Source of the DNA: Eulemur rufifrons
Taxonomy: Eukaryota > Chordata > Mammalia > Primates > Lemuridae
Assembly: GCF_041146395.1 (NCBI RefSeq)
Contig: NC_091012.1
Span: forward strand, 16,544,193 to 16,608,192
Direction of reading: 5' to 3'
DNA length: 64,000 nt
The notes under the pieces were generated by a model. It saw only the letters and a program-made list of their open reading frames with translations, was not told the DNA's origin and did not search any database. A program made the translations under genes and the position numbers. Shown here piece after piece: positions 1 to 11,791 of the stretch; the first letter of the stretch is position 1; each line of letters opens with the position of its first letter.

Positions 1-33
1 AAAGAAAGAAAGAAAGAAAAGAAAAGAAAAAAA
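1..33. repeat. A-rich (AAAG)n simple repeat
   Basis: Five aaag units followed by gaaaagaaaa and an A run open the window. It directly precedes an L1 ORF2 3' fragment and may be low-complexity sequence unrelated to it. Confidence 0.85.
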
Positions 34-59
34 CAACAGAAAATGAATGTTGACAAGGA

Positions 60-835
60 CTGAGAGAAAGGGGAACATTCATACACCGTTCATCAGAAAG
101 TAAACTAGTACAGGCCCTATGGAAAACAGTATGGAGGTTCTCAAAAAACTAAAAGTAGAACCACTAGCTGATCCAGCAATCCCACACTGGGTATATATCC
201 AAAAGAAAGGAAATCACTATATTGAAGCAATATCTGCCCTCCCATGTTTATTGCAGCACTAGTCACAATAGCCAAGATGTGGAATCAACTTCAGTGTTCA
301 TCAGTGGATGAATGGATAAAAAAGAAGTGATACATATATGCAATGGAGTCGTATTCATCCATAAAGAAGAATTAAATTCTACATTTGCAGCAACATGGGT
401 GGAACTGGAAGATATTATGTTAAATGGAATAAGCCAGGCACAGAAAGACAAATATGGCATGTTCTCACTCGTACGTGGGAGCTAAAAAGAATATTGATAT
501 AATGAAGGTAGAGAGTAGAATGATGGCTGGGAAAAGTAATGGGGATGGGGAAGAAGGGGGGTTAGTTAAAGAGAACAAAACTACAGTGAGATAGAAGGAA
601 TACGATCTAGCACAAGAGAGCAACTATGGTTAACAATATGTATATTTTAAAATAGCTAGAAGGGAAGAATTGGAATGCTCCCATCACAAAGAACTGATAA
701 ATATTTGAGGAGATGGATATCTTAATTACCAGATTTGATCATTACACATCATATGCTTGTATTGAAAGATCACATGTACCCTAAAAATATGTGCAACTAG
801 TATGTATCAATAAAAATTAAAAATGAAAAAGAGAA
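60..835 (+). mobile_element. Old LINE-1 3' end (L1MA/L1PB-type), sense
   Basis: Reads as the C-terminal part of L1 ORF2 and its 3'UTR. Recognisable landmarks are the stretch around 'gatccagcaatcccacactg', then gcagcactagtcacaatagccaagatgtgg, then the catgttctcactcgtacgtgggagc block, then an A/G-rich 3'UTR ending in aataaaaattaaaaatg near 835. The frame is broken. It is older than, and unlike, the lemur L1 3' ends elsewhere in the window. Confidence 0.8.
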
Positions 836-1189
836 CAAAGGATGAATGGGGAAAAAACCTACTAAACCAAATGTTAGCAAACCAATTCCACAATGCATGA
901 AAAGATAATACTCATGTCCAGGTGAGCTTACTCTAGGAAGGCAAGATGAATTTCATATTAGGAAATTCACTTAGATACTTTACCACTTTAATGTATTTTT
1001 TAAAACCTGTGTTATGATCTCAGTAAATGTGGAAAAAATTTCAGAAATATTTCACTGATGTCTCCTTCTACGCCTTCTATCTAACATTGTATTCTGGCAA
1101 TCCAAATAAGACAAGAAAAAGAAATAAAGGATTTAAGCTTTGGAAGTGAAAAAATTTAAAAATATCTTTTTTCACAAACGATACTTTTC
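836..1189. other. No feature recognised
   Basis: AT-rich unique-looking sequence between two old L1 fragments. No open frame or repeat family recognised. Confidence 0.4.
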
Positions 1190-1990
1190 CCTAAAAGATA
1201 GATTATATAAGGCAATTATTAAAAATTAATAAGAGAGCCTGGCAAAGTTACATTGATATGCGATCAATTCACAAAAGTCCATTGCATTTCTGTACACCAG
1301 GAGCAAACTGAAATTCAAGTTTTAAAACATACTATCTACAAGTGCAACAAAAAATAATGTTTCTAAGAATAAATGCAGCAAATGTGTACAAGACTTTAAT
1401 GTAAGAAATCCTAGAACTATGTTAAAAGACATTTTTTAAAAAACCTAATTAATGGAAACACATGTCAGATGTATAGTTGGGAAGACTCAATATTGGAATC
1501 ACATCAACTCTCCCACAAATTAATTCATAGAATTAGTTAAATCCTAATTAAAATGCAAATTAAGGTTTCATGGAATTTGACCATATGATTGCAAAGTGTA
1601 TATGGAAGTTCAGGTTGCCAGTAGTTAAGACGCTTTTGAACAAGAAAAGCAAGGTGATGGTACCCGTGTGACCCAATATCAAAACATATTAACACAACCG
1701 TGTGTAGTATCGGAGCAGGAATAGACAAACCGAGCAATGGGCCGAAAAGAGAGCGAACAAACTGATCTATGAGTATAGTATGGAAACATGATTTACTGCT
1801 GTTTCTATGGGAAAATCTGGACTGTTCACTAATTTAAGTACATGAAAATGAATCCACACTTCACACCATACACATACAAAAAAAATCTTTCCAGATAGAC
1901 CGAAATTTTTAATGTCAAAGGCAAACTCTAAGACTTTGAAGAAGGGGAAACAACAACACATATAGACAATGCAACCTGCAAAAAACAACT
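1190..1990 (+). mobile_element. Old LINE-1 ORF2 fragment, sense
   Basis: Degenerate ORF2-like sequence: the block around 'tctgtacaccaggagcaaac', then tctaagaataaatgcagcaaatgtg, then a stretch like the L1 segment describing nucleotide-binding connection (atggaaacatgatttactgctgtttctatggg). No continuous reading frame remains. Likely an L1M-class element, separated from the copy at 60-835. Confidence 0.55.
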
Positions 1991-2039
1991 TGGTTTCAGA
2001 GACGCAGCTCTGGTCAGTTTAGCAGGTGTGGCCCTGGAA

Positions 2040-2245
2040 TTTTGCTGCCTCAGTTCCAATCCCTGCTTCATCACTTCCTAGATGAGAGGTCTTGGGAAAA
2101 TTACTGAATTTCCCCAAGCAAGTGTCTTCATCTGTAATAACGGGGTAATATTAACACCCCCTGCAGAGGTTTTTGTAAAGGTTCAGTGAGATCCTTTCTG
2201 TAAAGTGCGTAGCACAGGATCAGCACGTGGTAGAAGCTCAGGAAT
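2040..2245 (+). repeat. MIR SINE, sense
   Basis: Matches the MIR body in order: tgcctcagttccaatccctgcttcatcacttcc, then gtcttgggaaaattactgaatttcc, then cttcatctgtaataacggggtaata, then taaagtgcgtagcacaggatc. These correspond to the tRNA-related part, conserved core and LINE2-like tail of MIR. Confidence 0.8.
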
Positions 2246-2900
2246 GCCGCCAGGACAATGACCTGGCCATTTGGACAACCGTGGGAGAATCCAGGGAGCC
2301 AGAGCCACATTTCCTGGAGAAAAGCAGGAAATTCAAGATTTGATGCCCTGGGGAGGGAGGCCGAGGATTTTGTGGTGTTCCAGGGGGAAGAGCTAGTTCT
2401 GAGGGAGACGGATGCCAGAATACAGAGGAAATGTTTAACCATTTAAAATGGACCAATGGCTGTTTACTCCAGCAGATTTTGCTGTAAGATGGGGCAACTA
2501 CACAGCCCATTTCTCTTTAACCTGTTTTCTTTTTAATTTCATATATTGCAGACATCTTATCATGTCAATATATGTAGATCTGCACATTCTGGATTTGCGT
2601 AAGATCCTGTAGTGCGGATATAATATGTAATTGATCCCCTCTTGATAAACATTTGGATAGCTTCCCTTTTACGTTTTTTTACTTTAAAACCACAGGAAAA
2701 AAATGAATCAATAGAAATGTAAAAACAAGCACACATATGTATCTACGTGTGCATGTGTGTAGATAGATAAAGCATTTCAAATTGGAGTGGGGATGAAGAG
2801 ACCCCATTCTCTACCAATTTCTCTGTAAGTGAAATCATAGAATCATTGACTGACAGGGCGAGATGGGGTCTTAGAAATATCCAGTGGGATGACTTTAAGT
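2246..2900. other. Mostly unassigned; possible antisense L1ME trace near 2510-2690
   Basis: The stretch 2246-2510 is GC-richer and shows overlapping open frames on both strands (62 to 104 codons) with no recognisable product. At 2510-2690 the sequence resembles a very old antisense L1 3' segment (cttgataaacatttggatagcttcc), but the match is weak. Confidence 0.3.
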
Positions 2901-2904
2901 TTAT

Positions 2905-3000
2905 AGTGTTGTTTGTTGCAACACCATTCAAAGTAGCCAAAATAATGGGATCAGCCAAAATGCCCATCAAAGGATAAACAGATAAAATGTGCAGAGCACT
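2905..3000 (+). mobile_element. Short old LINE-1 ORF2 fragment
   Basis: The stretch ttgcaacaccattcaaagtagcc ... aatgcccatcaaaggataaac corresponds to the conserved L1 ORF2 C-terminal block (atag-ccaagatatgg, tgcccatcaa-agatgaatgg). Too short for family assignment. Confidence 0.5.
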
Positions 3001-3099
3001 AAACACAAATGGAAACATGTAATTGCTGAATGTTATAAACTCCTACTCTAGGCTTGGCTGGAGATAGGTGCTCTGCACATGTCACTTATCCTTACAACT

Positions 3100-3200
3100 C
3101 TCTTCTGAAGAAAGTACTGCTAGAGTGACCATGTGACAATAAGGAAACTGAGGTCATATTGTTAGCAAGTGGTGCACTTGGCAGTCCCACAAGTAAAACC
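3100..3200 (-). repeat. Possible MIR fragment, antisense
   Basis: acaataaggaaactgaggtcatattgttagcaagtggtgcacttggcag resembles the reverse complement of the MIR core (gaggaaactgaggcacagagaggtt...). Weak match. Confidence 0.35.
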
Positions 3201-3850
3201 GAGAAGCCTGAATTATTCTGGCGAAGCACGTGTGGGACTGGACAGGCCTACCCGACATGCTCTGCTCTGTACACACACCTCTGGCTTTTCCACTACCCCC
3301 GGAAGATTCCCAGACCCAATTGCAAAATCGGTTCTTTAAACTGAAGATGAGGCCCAGAGTCCTTCAGGGATCCAGCCAGCAGTAGGTAGTGGCAAAGGAC
3401 AGAGACACCATGGACCTGCGGCTCCTCGGCAGACTGCTGTCTACGCAGGGAGTAGCCAAGTGGGCCCTCTCTTGGGAGAAGGGGAGCTTTACCCGAGAGA
3501 AGCCAGAGCAGATGCTGATGAAATCCCCGAGGTTCTGTGATTCTCTGACAAGGGAGGCGAGGTCTTCACTTCCCTGCCTTTTCTGAATCCTCTTCAAATT
3601 GTAGCAGAGTGCAGACACTAAGACACATAATTTATCACCACTATATTCTTCTTCCTAAAATGTTCTCATCATCTAATCACATCACGACTCAAGAATGCAG
3701 AGGTGTCACTCTCAGCCTGCAGAAAGGCTGCTCCAGTTGCCCTAGGAGCCCTCTGCTTCCTCGGAGACAACCTGGGCGTCACGGAAGAGGAGTGAAGGTT
3801 AGGGCACAGGTGACCAGGGAGATCTGGGTTCCCCTGCCCTCTGTTAAATT
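3201..3850. other. No feature recognised
   Basis: Moderately GC-rich, apparently single-copy sequence. Short open frames on both strands (61 to 86 codons) have no recognisable motif, and I see no paired splice sites around them. Confidence 0.35.
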
Positions 3851-3854
3851 TGTA

Positions 3855-4640
3855 TTTATTAATTTTTAAATTCCCATACAGTAAAATTCACTTGTTGGGT
3901 GCATAGTTCTAGATTTGACCAATGCAGGGGATTGGGTAACCACTATCACAATCAAACGCAGAGCAGCTCCTTCACCCCCAGTGACCTGGGTGCCACCCTT
4001 GGCCCTTCCCTGCTCAGTGGTCCTAGGTCTTTTGGCCTTTTCCAGAATGTCAGGTAACTGAAACCACACAGAATGAAGTCTGTGAGTCCAGCTGCTTTCA
4101 GCGGGCATAAGCATCTGAAATTCATACATTCTGTTGCGTTAATCAACAGTGTGGTCCTTTTTACTGCCGAGAGGTAATTCTGTCGATGGAGGAGCCACAG
4201 TTTGTTTATCCGTCCACCCACTGAGGACTTCGGTTTAATCAGTTTGCAGTTTTAGGCAATTATGAATAAAGCCACTATAAATATTTACATACTTTACAAA
4301 TGTAAGCACAGTTTCCTTGTTTATTTTATTTTTTTTTAACTTGGGTATATTCCTAGCTGGGATTACTGATTTGGTAAATGAATGTTTACCTTTCTAAGAA
4401 ACTGTCAAACTTTTTGAAAGTGGCTGCACCACTCTGCATTGCTGCCTGCGATGTACAAGTTTCAGCTCTACACACTCACCAGGACGTGGTATTTCCGATA
4501 TTTAACTTTACCTACTTGTAGCTACATCACCTTGTAACAGAATTGGCATTTCCCAATTCCTTGTAATGCTCAGCATCTTTTCACGTGCCTTTTGCCATCA
4601 GTATATCTTCTTTGACGAAGTGTCATTCAAGTCTTTTGCT
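3855..4640 (-). mobile_element. Ancient LINE-1 (L1ME-type) 3' end, antisense
   Basis: In reverse orientation it carries typical L1ME landmarks: aaccactatcacaatcaaacgcagag, gaaaccacacagaatgaagtc, agtggctgcaccactctgcattg, then gccttttgccatcagtatatcttctttg. This is the well-known degenerate ORF2 C-terminus and 3'UTR of old L1. Confidence 0.75.
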
Positions 4641-5130
4641 CATTTATTTTTAGAGAGGTTTTAGATTCACAGCAAAATTGAGTGGAAGGTATAGAATTTC
4701 TCATATACCCTTTCCTCATATATCTAAAAATTTCAAAATTTTACATGTTATGCTTACCTCTATGATATAGTTTGCATTTATTTTTATATCTTTGCATACA
4801 GTTTTCTGATTATTGTAGCATCATTTTTGAAAGGATTATCCATTCTCCATTGATTTGTTTTTGTTCCTTCCCCCAACCCCACATGGAGCCTGTAGCCCAC
4901 ACCTCCTTTGGTCTGTAGCTCTCTTCATCATCCCATAGGAACTGATAAATCTTTTTGGTATATTCTCTCCCATTTCTCAATGAACATTCAACTACCCCCG
5001 CTTATGGAGTATTCATCCCATTCTATATCCTTCCCCATCCTAAGTGAAGGAGCCAGGGAAGGGCCTCATTGTTCCTTCCTCCCACTCATTAAGGTAGCTG
5101 ATAGTCTGGATAGTTCACACCCAAATATTT
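4641..5130 (-). mobile_element. Ancient LINE-1 (L1ME-type) fragment, antisense
   Basis: Begins with gaggttttagattcacagcaaaattgagtggaaggtatag and continues through the cccccaaccccacatggagcc block, as in the antisense 3' regions of L1ME elements. It abuts the previous fragment and could be another copy or another part of the same element. Confidence 0.5.
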
Positions 5131-5630
5131 GAGGATTTCTTATTTAAATTTAAAATAGAAGTTGCCATAGGAGACTCTATATGGTATTCTTAATACAGGT
5201 TTTCTCTTGCCTTGATGAAAGCTTTTTTTTTTTCCTTCCAACTATAATTCAAACACAAAGAAAGAAATTTGGGGGCTGCTTAAAATAACTGAAAAGTGTG
5301 AAATGTTATTGCCAGAGCTGCAGAATTTTTTTAAAATATGAAGTAATTTACCCATGGATTTGTGATTTCTTTAAAATTCTAACTTTGACACAGATATATC
5401 TTCAGTGACTTAAGACTTCATTTTCCTGCTCTAAAGGAGAGATGGTGTAAAGGTTTGGGAGTTAAAATGCCAGACCCTGCATGTAAAAGACTGTTTCCAT
5501 GGCGCCCCTCCTCCGGCCTCCAGTAGAATCCTGTTCAAAGATAAGAATGTTGAGGTAAAAGTTCTTAAGACTATAAACCACTGGGAGGAGGGAGATGGGA
5601 GGGGGAAAAGGAAGAAATATTTGAGGGTTT
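5131..5630. other. No feature recognised
   Basis: AT-rich, no open frame or repeat family recognised apart from short poly-T and poly-A runs. Confidence 0.4.
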
Positions 5631-5631
5631 T

Positions 5632-5835
5632 TTTTACTTTTTTTTAATTTCAGCATATTATGGGGGTACAAAAGTTCAGGTTATGTATATTGCCCATGCC
5701 ACCCCCACCCCGCTGAGTCAGAGCTTCAAGCATGTCCATTCCCCAGACAGTGCACATCACACTCATTATATAGGTATACACCCATCCCCTCCCCACCCCC
5801 ACATCTGCCCGACACCCAATTAGTGTTATTCCCAA
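5632..5835 (-). mobile_element. Lemur-type LINE-1 3' end, antisense, 5' truncated
   Basis: A poly-T run, then tttcagcatattatggggg, then the reverse complement of the lineage's polypurine 3'UTR (cccatcccctccccacccccacatctg...), ending after cccaaatgtg. This is a short, severely 5'-truncated retrotransposition. Imperfect flanks (ttgaggg plus T run on the left, ttgagttttt on the right) may be decayed TSDs. Confidence 0.85.
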
Positions 5836-6602
5836 ATGTGTACTTGAGTTTTTACTTCTAGAATTTTGAAAAGAGATGAATCTAGGTAAAAATAATTTAG
5901 GATAACAAGGTGGTTTGTGAATAAAAACTAAGTGCTTTGAAATAGAAAACATTGTATCACAAAGATGTTTACATGTGGCTGGCTTACTTTTTCATTTAAA
6001 TGCCAGTGGCTTCATTGCTATAGAGGAAAAGCCTTAGAGCTCTTCTACTGAAACTATGGTTAGACTCTTAATTCGCTTAAAAGTTAGAATAATTAAGCCT
6101 CATGACATGAGGGATGTGCCTTTGCAATTGGGAAGTGCTGTACTCACTTTTCAGAATATTCAAAAACTGCAAAAGAAGGAACAAATATATTATGTGAATT
6201 AATTGATTGTACCTTTATACACAAAGCATGTAAGTACTTGTGAAAATTTTTGCTCTGCTTGGTGGTTTAAAATAAGCCTGTGAGTGATTTTACAAAACAG
6301 TTAGTAGATGGGTAGCATAGGATGAGAGTCCAAAATAGTCTTTTTACATCATTCTTTAGGATGTATAACACATTTTCATGTACACCTTATTTGGCCCTTC
6401 CAAATACAAATAAAGCCTGTGTATATTCTCTCTATATTTCTGATGAAGAAACAAGGACTTAAAGATCTGAAATGACTGTGTAAGACAGCTACTGAACCAC
6501 ACAAAAGTTCTAAGTCCTCAGACTGGCATGGAGGTGGCAGATATGCCAAATTTGGTTCTTAAAAAACTTTAAAAGCTGAGGAATGCATCGTATTAATATT
6601 TT
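5836..6602. other. No feature recognised
   Basis: AT-rich, apparently unique sequence. No coding potential or repeat recognised. Confidence 0.4.
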
Positions 6603-6746
6603 ACCCAGCTATTTTTTAAAAAAAATTTAGAGATAGATTTTGCTATCTTTCTCCACCTGGCCATGAACTCCTAGCCTCAAGCAATCCTCCCTCTACAGCC
6701 TCAAAAAATGATGGGACTACAGGTATGAACCACCATGCCTGCCTTG
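6603..6746 (-). repeat. Alu monomer, antisense
   Basis: In reverse orientation reads as an Alu left arm: cagctattttttaaaaaaa-tttagagatag, ctggccatgaactcctagcctcaagcaatcctccctc, gatgggactacaggtatgaaccaccatgcc. Only one arm is present. Confidence 0.8.
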
Positions 6747-6754
6747 CATTGTTA

Positions 6755-6973
6755 GAAAGTACTTAAGTGTATAGCAATGGACTTGTGAAATAAACTGGTA
6801 CATCCACACAAAGGAGTTCTATGAGCTATAAAAATAATAATATCTCTCTTTACTGCTATGGAGTCATCACTAGGATGTTATATGTAAAAGCAAGAGGGAG
6901 AACATACATTAACTTACATGAAAGAAAGCAGGGGAAATATGTGTTTGTTTATTTTAAAAAAAACACTGAAAGG

Positions 6974-6980
<7 letters not shown>
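6755..6980 (+). mobile_element. Possible old L1 or HAL1 3' fragment
   Basis: aaataaactggtacatccacacaaaggagttctatgagctataaaa resembles the repeated L1-type motif tggtacatccatacaatggaatactatgcagc. The rest is unassigned. It ends at the GT microsatellite. Confidence 0.4.

Positions 6981-7013
<33 letters not shown>
6980..7013. repeat. (GT)n microsatellite
   Basis: An uninterrupted run of about 16 GT dinucleotides between aaggaattttt and gagactg. Likely length-polymorphic. Confidence 0.97.
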
Positions 7014-7015
<2 letters not shown>

Positions 7016-7159
7016 ACTGTTTTTCTCTCAACTTTAGTAGGTAGCCAAAGTGAATATTTGCCCAAGATATTGTTTTGGTATGGGTTTTCCAATGAATGTC
7101 AAGTATTTACTTTTTGCTTTTGAGTTAGTGAAACCTTTGTTTTTTAGTTTATTGTGCAT

Positions 7160-7330
7160 TATATAGTATATATATTGCTCTTGCATTTCATTCACTCCTC
7201 ACAATGTTTTGATTTAGGTAGTGGAGAAATTATACCTGTTTTATATATGAGAAGACAGGCTTTGAGAAGTATAAATTGAGTTTCCAAGATTTTAAATAAG
7301 ACTTGGTAGATCAAGAATGTAATTTCCAGA
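7160..7330 (-). repeat. MIR SINE, antisense
   Basis: cattcactcctcacaatgttttg ... gtggagaaattatacctgttttatatatgagaagacaggctttgagaagt is the reverse complement of the MIR body (tcctcatctgtaaaat region). Diverged but ordered. Confidence 0.55.
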
Positions 7331-8946
7331 CACATTGAATATAGGAACAAAATTAATAGAATGACTTATATGGGCCTCTTTGGATATTACATTTTTTCTC
7401 ACCCTTTTTTAGTGTACTAAAGTAATTAAGCTTTAGGGTTAAAACAGTAACATTAGATAATAAATGAAACAGAGGTACCAGTAACACAGAAATGTTCTTA
7501 AAAGTCTAAGAAATGGAGTTAAGTGCTCTTAAGGAATATATGAAGGAAGAAAGGCATACTACAGTATATGAATTGTCACAGCTGAGTCACAGTCACTAAA
7601 ATAAATTGAGGATTAAAAAAGTTAAGGCAAGACTTAGAGTTGATGCAGAGACAGATAAAAAATTGAGAGACTTAAAATATTTGTGTTATGGGCCATAAAA
7701 CTAATACAATGTGCAGTATAGGGATGACAGAGCAGGTCAGTAAATGCAATGAGCCTTTACATAAATGGGTGCCGAGCTGTTGGCCCAGAAACTGCTTCTA
7801 TTTAATTGGGATATACTGCAATCAATGTTGAACTCAATCTCTTTCTCTGAAATGTACTGGTTCTTTGATTAATTTCTTGGTTACTGCCCTCTCCCTTTAA
7901 TATTTTGCAAGGAAAATTATTTCTCGATAGTTTACAATTGTATAATTTTAACACTGTGAGCCTTTAATAATGCATTTCATTTATTCTAAGTTACATGTAT
8001 TTTTACATTTTAACATCTGTGCAATTGAGATGGATCTTACAACTAGTAGAATCTTAGAGGAAAAGCAGTATTCAACATTAGTGAGGGGTCTTATGGACTT
8101 TTTCCTCTGAGGGATGTTTACCTTAATTAATTAGTTTATTGTTTCCTCTCATGACAACTTTTATTATCCCATATGATGGCAAAGTTTGTCTTATGGAAAT
8201 TCAATAATCTGTTTTGTAGTCTCACTTAAATAGGAGATTATCCCACTTTGGTGACCTGCAGGCATAGGTAGGATCAAAATTTTTTAGAAGCTGTTCTATG
8301 ACCTGCTCCAGAAGATAATTTTGATGAATCCCCAAATTAACCATGCTGTGGGAAGAAAAACATGGGAGTTTAGCTTTGGATATTGAGGGCAAAATGAAAA
8401 ACCTCACTTTCTGTTATGACAGTGTTCCTGTAGATTAGAAAATTAAACTTTTTATGCAGCCCTCTTAAATCTGCCATGATGAATATCCCAGATACATCAC
8501 AGATAAATAAATGAGTTCATTTATTGAATGGAGTTAAAATTAGCCTTTGATTATCTAAAGAATGCTTGCCAAAAACCACTGTTTATTTTACTATATTTGA
8601 TATATTGAGCTGGTGTCTGACAGTAATTGGCCACAGCATCACTTGCTACTTGAGACTGATCCTGAAATGTGCTCGTCATATCAGCATAGAGGAGGGTGAT
8701 AGTGTTCCTATTTGATAAGTACAAGGAGGAGGTCATGTAGATGATTCATCTACTGGTTGCATCAGATTATTCAGGTACAAGTTAAAAAAAAAAGAAGTTG
8801 CCTAGCCTAGTTTTAGTCCACATGTATGGAAAGATTCAACCATGGTGCATTTCTCAGTAGAATTTTTATATTGTTGCCAACATATTTCTTCATATTTATT
8901 ACTACACACTTCTTTCAAGACTGCTAAAAGTGATTAAAATTAATGT
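7331..8946. other. No feature recognised
   Basis: Low-GC sequence without recognised genes, repeats or long open frames. Likely old, decayed intergenic DNA. Confidence 0.4.
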
Positions 8947-9103
8947 GTACCTATTTTTTAGACAGAATCTCACTCTATCTTCCAGGCTGGAGTGCAGTGT
9001 TGTAATCATAGCTCACTGCAGCCTTGAACTTATGGGCTCAGATGATTCTCTTGTATCAGCCTCCAAAAGTGCTGGATTACAGGCATGAGCCCTTATGCCT
9101 GTA
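8947..9103 (-). repeat. Alu monomer (FLAM/FRAM-like), antisense
   Basis: Reverse Alu landmarks: gacagaatctcactctatcttccaggctggagtgcagtg, tcatagctcactgcagccttgaactt, cagcctccaaaagtgctggattacaggcatgagcc. The Alu joint region is missing, so this is a monomeric or internally deleted copy. Confidence 0.8.
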
Positions 9104-9176
9104 ATCACAATGTGTAGCTGTTTTTAAAAGCATCTTTTTCATTCTTCTAAATTATCACGTCTTTTTCCTCTACAGA

Positions 9177-9250
9177 TTTAACTTTGGAATCAAATCCAGC
9201 TGACTATCCAAGGGCAGGAGCAATTTTTCTGAGCAAATCTAAAATGGATG
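9177..9250 (+). CDS. Candidate coding exon of an unrecognised gene
   Basis: Speculative. A pyrimidine-rich acceptor (ctttttcctctacag) is followed by 74 bases that are open in one frame and then by a donor (gtaaga). The encoded peptide is LTLESNPADYPRAGAIFLSK followed by SKMD, whose composition looks protein-like. The exon would begin in phase 2 and leave one base over for the next exon. The two other frames contain stops. I do not recognise the protein. A possible partner exon lies at 12033-12056 or slightly upstream. Splice-like signals of this kind also arise by chance in 64 kb, so confidence is low. Confidence 0.3.
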
Positions 9251-9259
9251 GTAAGACAA

Positions 9260-10014
9260 TATTTTTTTCCTCCAAGAAAAGACTAAAAACTGTTTCTGTT
9301 TTATGGAATGCCTTATAAAAAGTACTTAGAAGAACTCATAATTACTTTAAAATTTTCAACTTTTCATTTGTTCACCTGTCATTTTGACATTTGATACACT
9401 TGCCTCTAGTTGTCACTGTTTCACTGAGAACATCTAGACTTTCTGTTTATACAATTTGCCACCTCTTTATGAACACAATAGGCCCCATGAATTAGAAGTG
9501 GTCATAGATTTATCCCCATCTCTCCATATTTCTTTACCCTTCTTGCCCTGCTCCAAAGAACACACTTTAAAGATGAACGATGGGATTTAGCCTGCAGTTA
9601 GGTTTTTATTTGAGCAAATGAAAAAAAACTCAGTTGTTTAAATGTGGGGATTGAACTATGATTTTGGCCCCTTTTAATACAGTGATCTAACCAGATGATC
9701 CTGTGACATCCACATCTGTCCTGCTCAGAAATTTACGCTATTCGAAACCTTTTCATCCTAATGTAATATAAACATGCGCTGAGGTATTTCCCAGAGGTTG
9801 GCCTCAGCAAGTGAAACTACTGCCAATTTTCCAATCCTGCTTGTTTTAGGATGAGAATCAGAACCCTAGGATTGTTCTGCACTCCTGCCTATTTACCTTA
9901 ATGTTATGTTAAATCTTAGTTTATTTGCTAAAAGGCCATCTACAACCAGGTTTTTCAGTTGATCTCAACAGCAAGAATACAAGAAGTGAGGGTTGTATTA
10001 CATAAGAATATTAG
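9260..10014. other. No feature recognised
   Basis: AT-rich unique-looking sequence between the candidate exon and the TAF10 retrocopy. Confidence 0.4.
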
Positions 10015-10750
10015 AAGTCGGCCTCTCCCAGGGGTCATAGGAGCTGCAGCGGCTCTAACACAGACCAAACTGGCTCCAGCCTCCTCCACTTTGTCCCCAG
10101 GCCCAGAGACCCTGGTCCCGGCTCCCACAGCGCCGCCCACTGGTGCCGCCCCGCTGCAGAGAACAAGACCAGCCCCGCAGGGCCAGCAGGGGGACCCGGG
10201 GCTGGAGCCACGGCTGGGGACACCAGGTCCTTGGCTTCGCGGGCGGGACCAGCCCAGCGGGGCGGCTCAGGTGTGGGCGGGCAGCGCGCGGTTTACCTAC
10301 TGCGGAGCGTGGCGGCCGAGACACGAAGCCTGCGGTGTCCAGCCCGCCTCTGCTGGACTTCTTAATGCAGCGGGAGGATTACTCACCCAGGGTCCCTGAT
10401 GCAGTGACTGGTTACTACCTGAACCCTGCTGGCTTTGAGGCCTCAGACCCACACATAATTCGGCTCATCTCCCTAGCTGCCCAGAAATTCATCCCAGATA
10501 TTGCCAACGATGCCCTACAGCACTGCAAAATAAAGGGCACAGCCTCCGGCAGCTCCCGGAGCAAGAGCAAGGACCGCAAGTCCACTCTAACCGCAGAGGA
10601 CCTGGCCCTGCCCTCAGCGAGTATGGCATCTATGCGAAGAAGCCCCACTACTTCACCTGAGCCACCTGACCTAATTGTGCTTGTCTATCCCATGTCCCCA
10701 CACCAGCCTGTTTTCATAATAAACTGGATTGTGACAAAAAAAAAAAAAAA
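10015..10750 (+). pseudogene. TAF10: TAF10 processed pseudogene
   Basis: Intronless copy of the mRNA for TAF10, the histone-fold subunit shared by TFIID and SAGA. The start codon position near 10037 reads ATA instead of ATG, followed by the SCSGS-like N-terminus. The Ala/Gly/Pro-rich N-terminal region is scrambled by indels. The conserved core is open from about 10340 to 10615 and includes DAVTGYYLNPAGFEASDP, IRLISLAAQKFIPDIANDAL and TASGSSRSKSKDRK. A one-base deletion near 10613 throws the last 15 or so codons out of frame; the natural stop equivalent is TGA at 10658-10660. An AATAAA at about 10718 precedes a 15-A tail at 10736-10750. Absence of introns plus the poly-A tail mark L1-mediated retrocopying. 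I found no clear TSD. The frame starting at 10143 is a chimera of shifted and correct reading and should not be called a gene. Confidence 0.95.
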
Positions 10751-10754
10751 GGAA

Positions 10755-11496
10755 TGCAGCACAATAAAAAATAGGGGTTTCTTTTTTTTCCCTATCCTTC
10801 AGAAATGAAGAAATTGGGTGTCTGCCTATACTGCATTTCCATAGTTTGTGTGTACTTTGCCTGTCTTGAACCAATCATTTCTGGTTAGGATCGCTGTATT
10901 TCTCCATTTCTTGCAGAGCCATGAGCTTCTCTCATGTAGAGTGTGTGGAAGCAGAAGGAAACTATCCCATCCCCCTGTCTCTTCAGTGGTGAGAAATGTG
11001 TGCCTAAAATGCCATCCAGCCTCAGAGGAGGAGGCAGTGTGGGAAACAAAGTGCAGCCAAAGTCCCTCTTGGAGCATTTACTCTTCTGACCTTTGGTACA
11101 ACAAAATTATTTTGTGTTCTGTAGGTACCATGTTCAATGCAGTTAGCACACTCATTTTAAGATTTCAATGTCAGCCAGGTTACTTTCCAGTTATGTAAAG
11201 GCCAATTTATTTTTCAGTGACATATTAGTACATCACCAATGAGGATGCTTCCAGGGATTCAGATGCATCTAGGGATTGGTGCCTGACAAGAGACTGGTTC
11301 TTAAGAGCTGTCCGCTGGTAGATACTGGTAATTAAAGTAAGCTGTGTGTCAATGTAGAATTAGAAGATACTACTGGGTAGTGGTTCCAATATGCAACAGG
11401 TTTACTTTTTGATTAGCTAAATTTCTCATCTGGCCTAATTTGTTTTGCTCTTTTCTACATGGGGATTCTTTCATTTGTATGTAATAGACTTTCATT
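10755..11496. other. No feature recognised
   Basis: Moderate-GC unique-looking sequence with a 116-codon open frame at 10848-11198 that has no recognisable motif. No repeat identified. Confidence 0.35.
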
Positions 11497-11499
11497 TAT

Positions 11500-11791
<292 letters not shown>

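Noticed and set aside
10143..10808. 221-codon open frame that could be called a gene
   Set aside because: A chimera of shifted and correct frames of the TAF10 retrocopy, starting at an internal out-of-frame ATG and ending past the poly-A tail.
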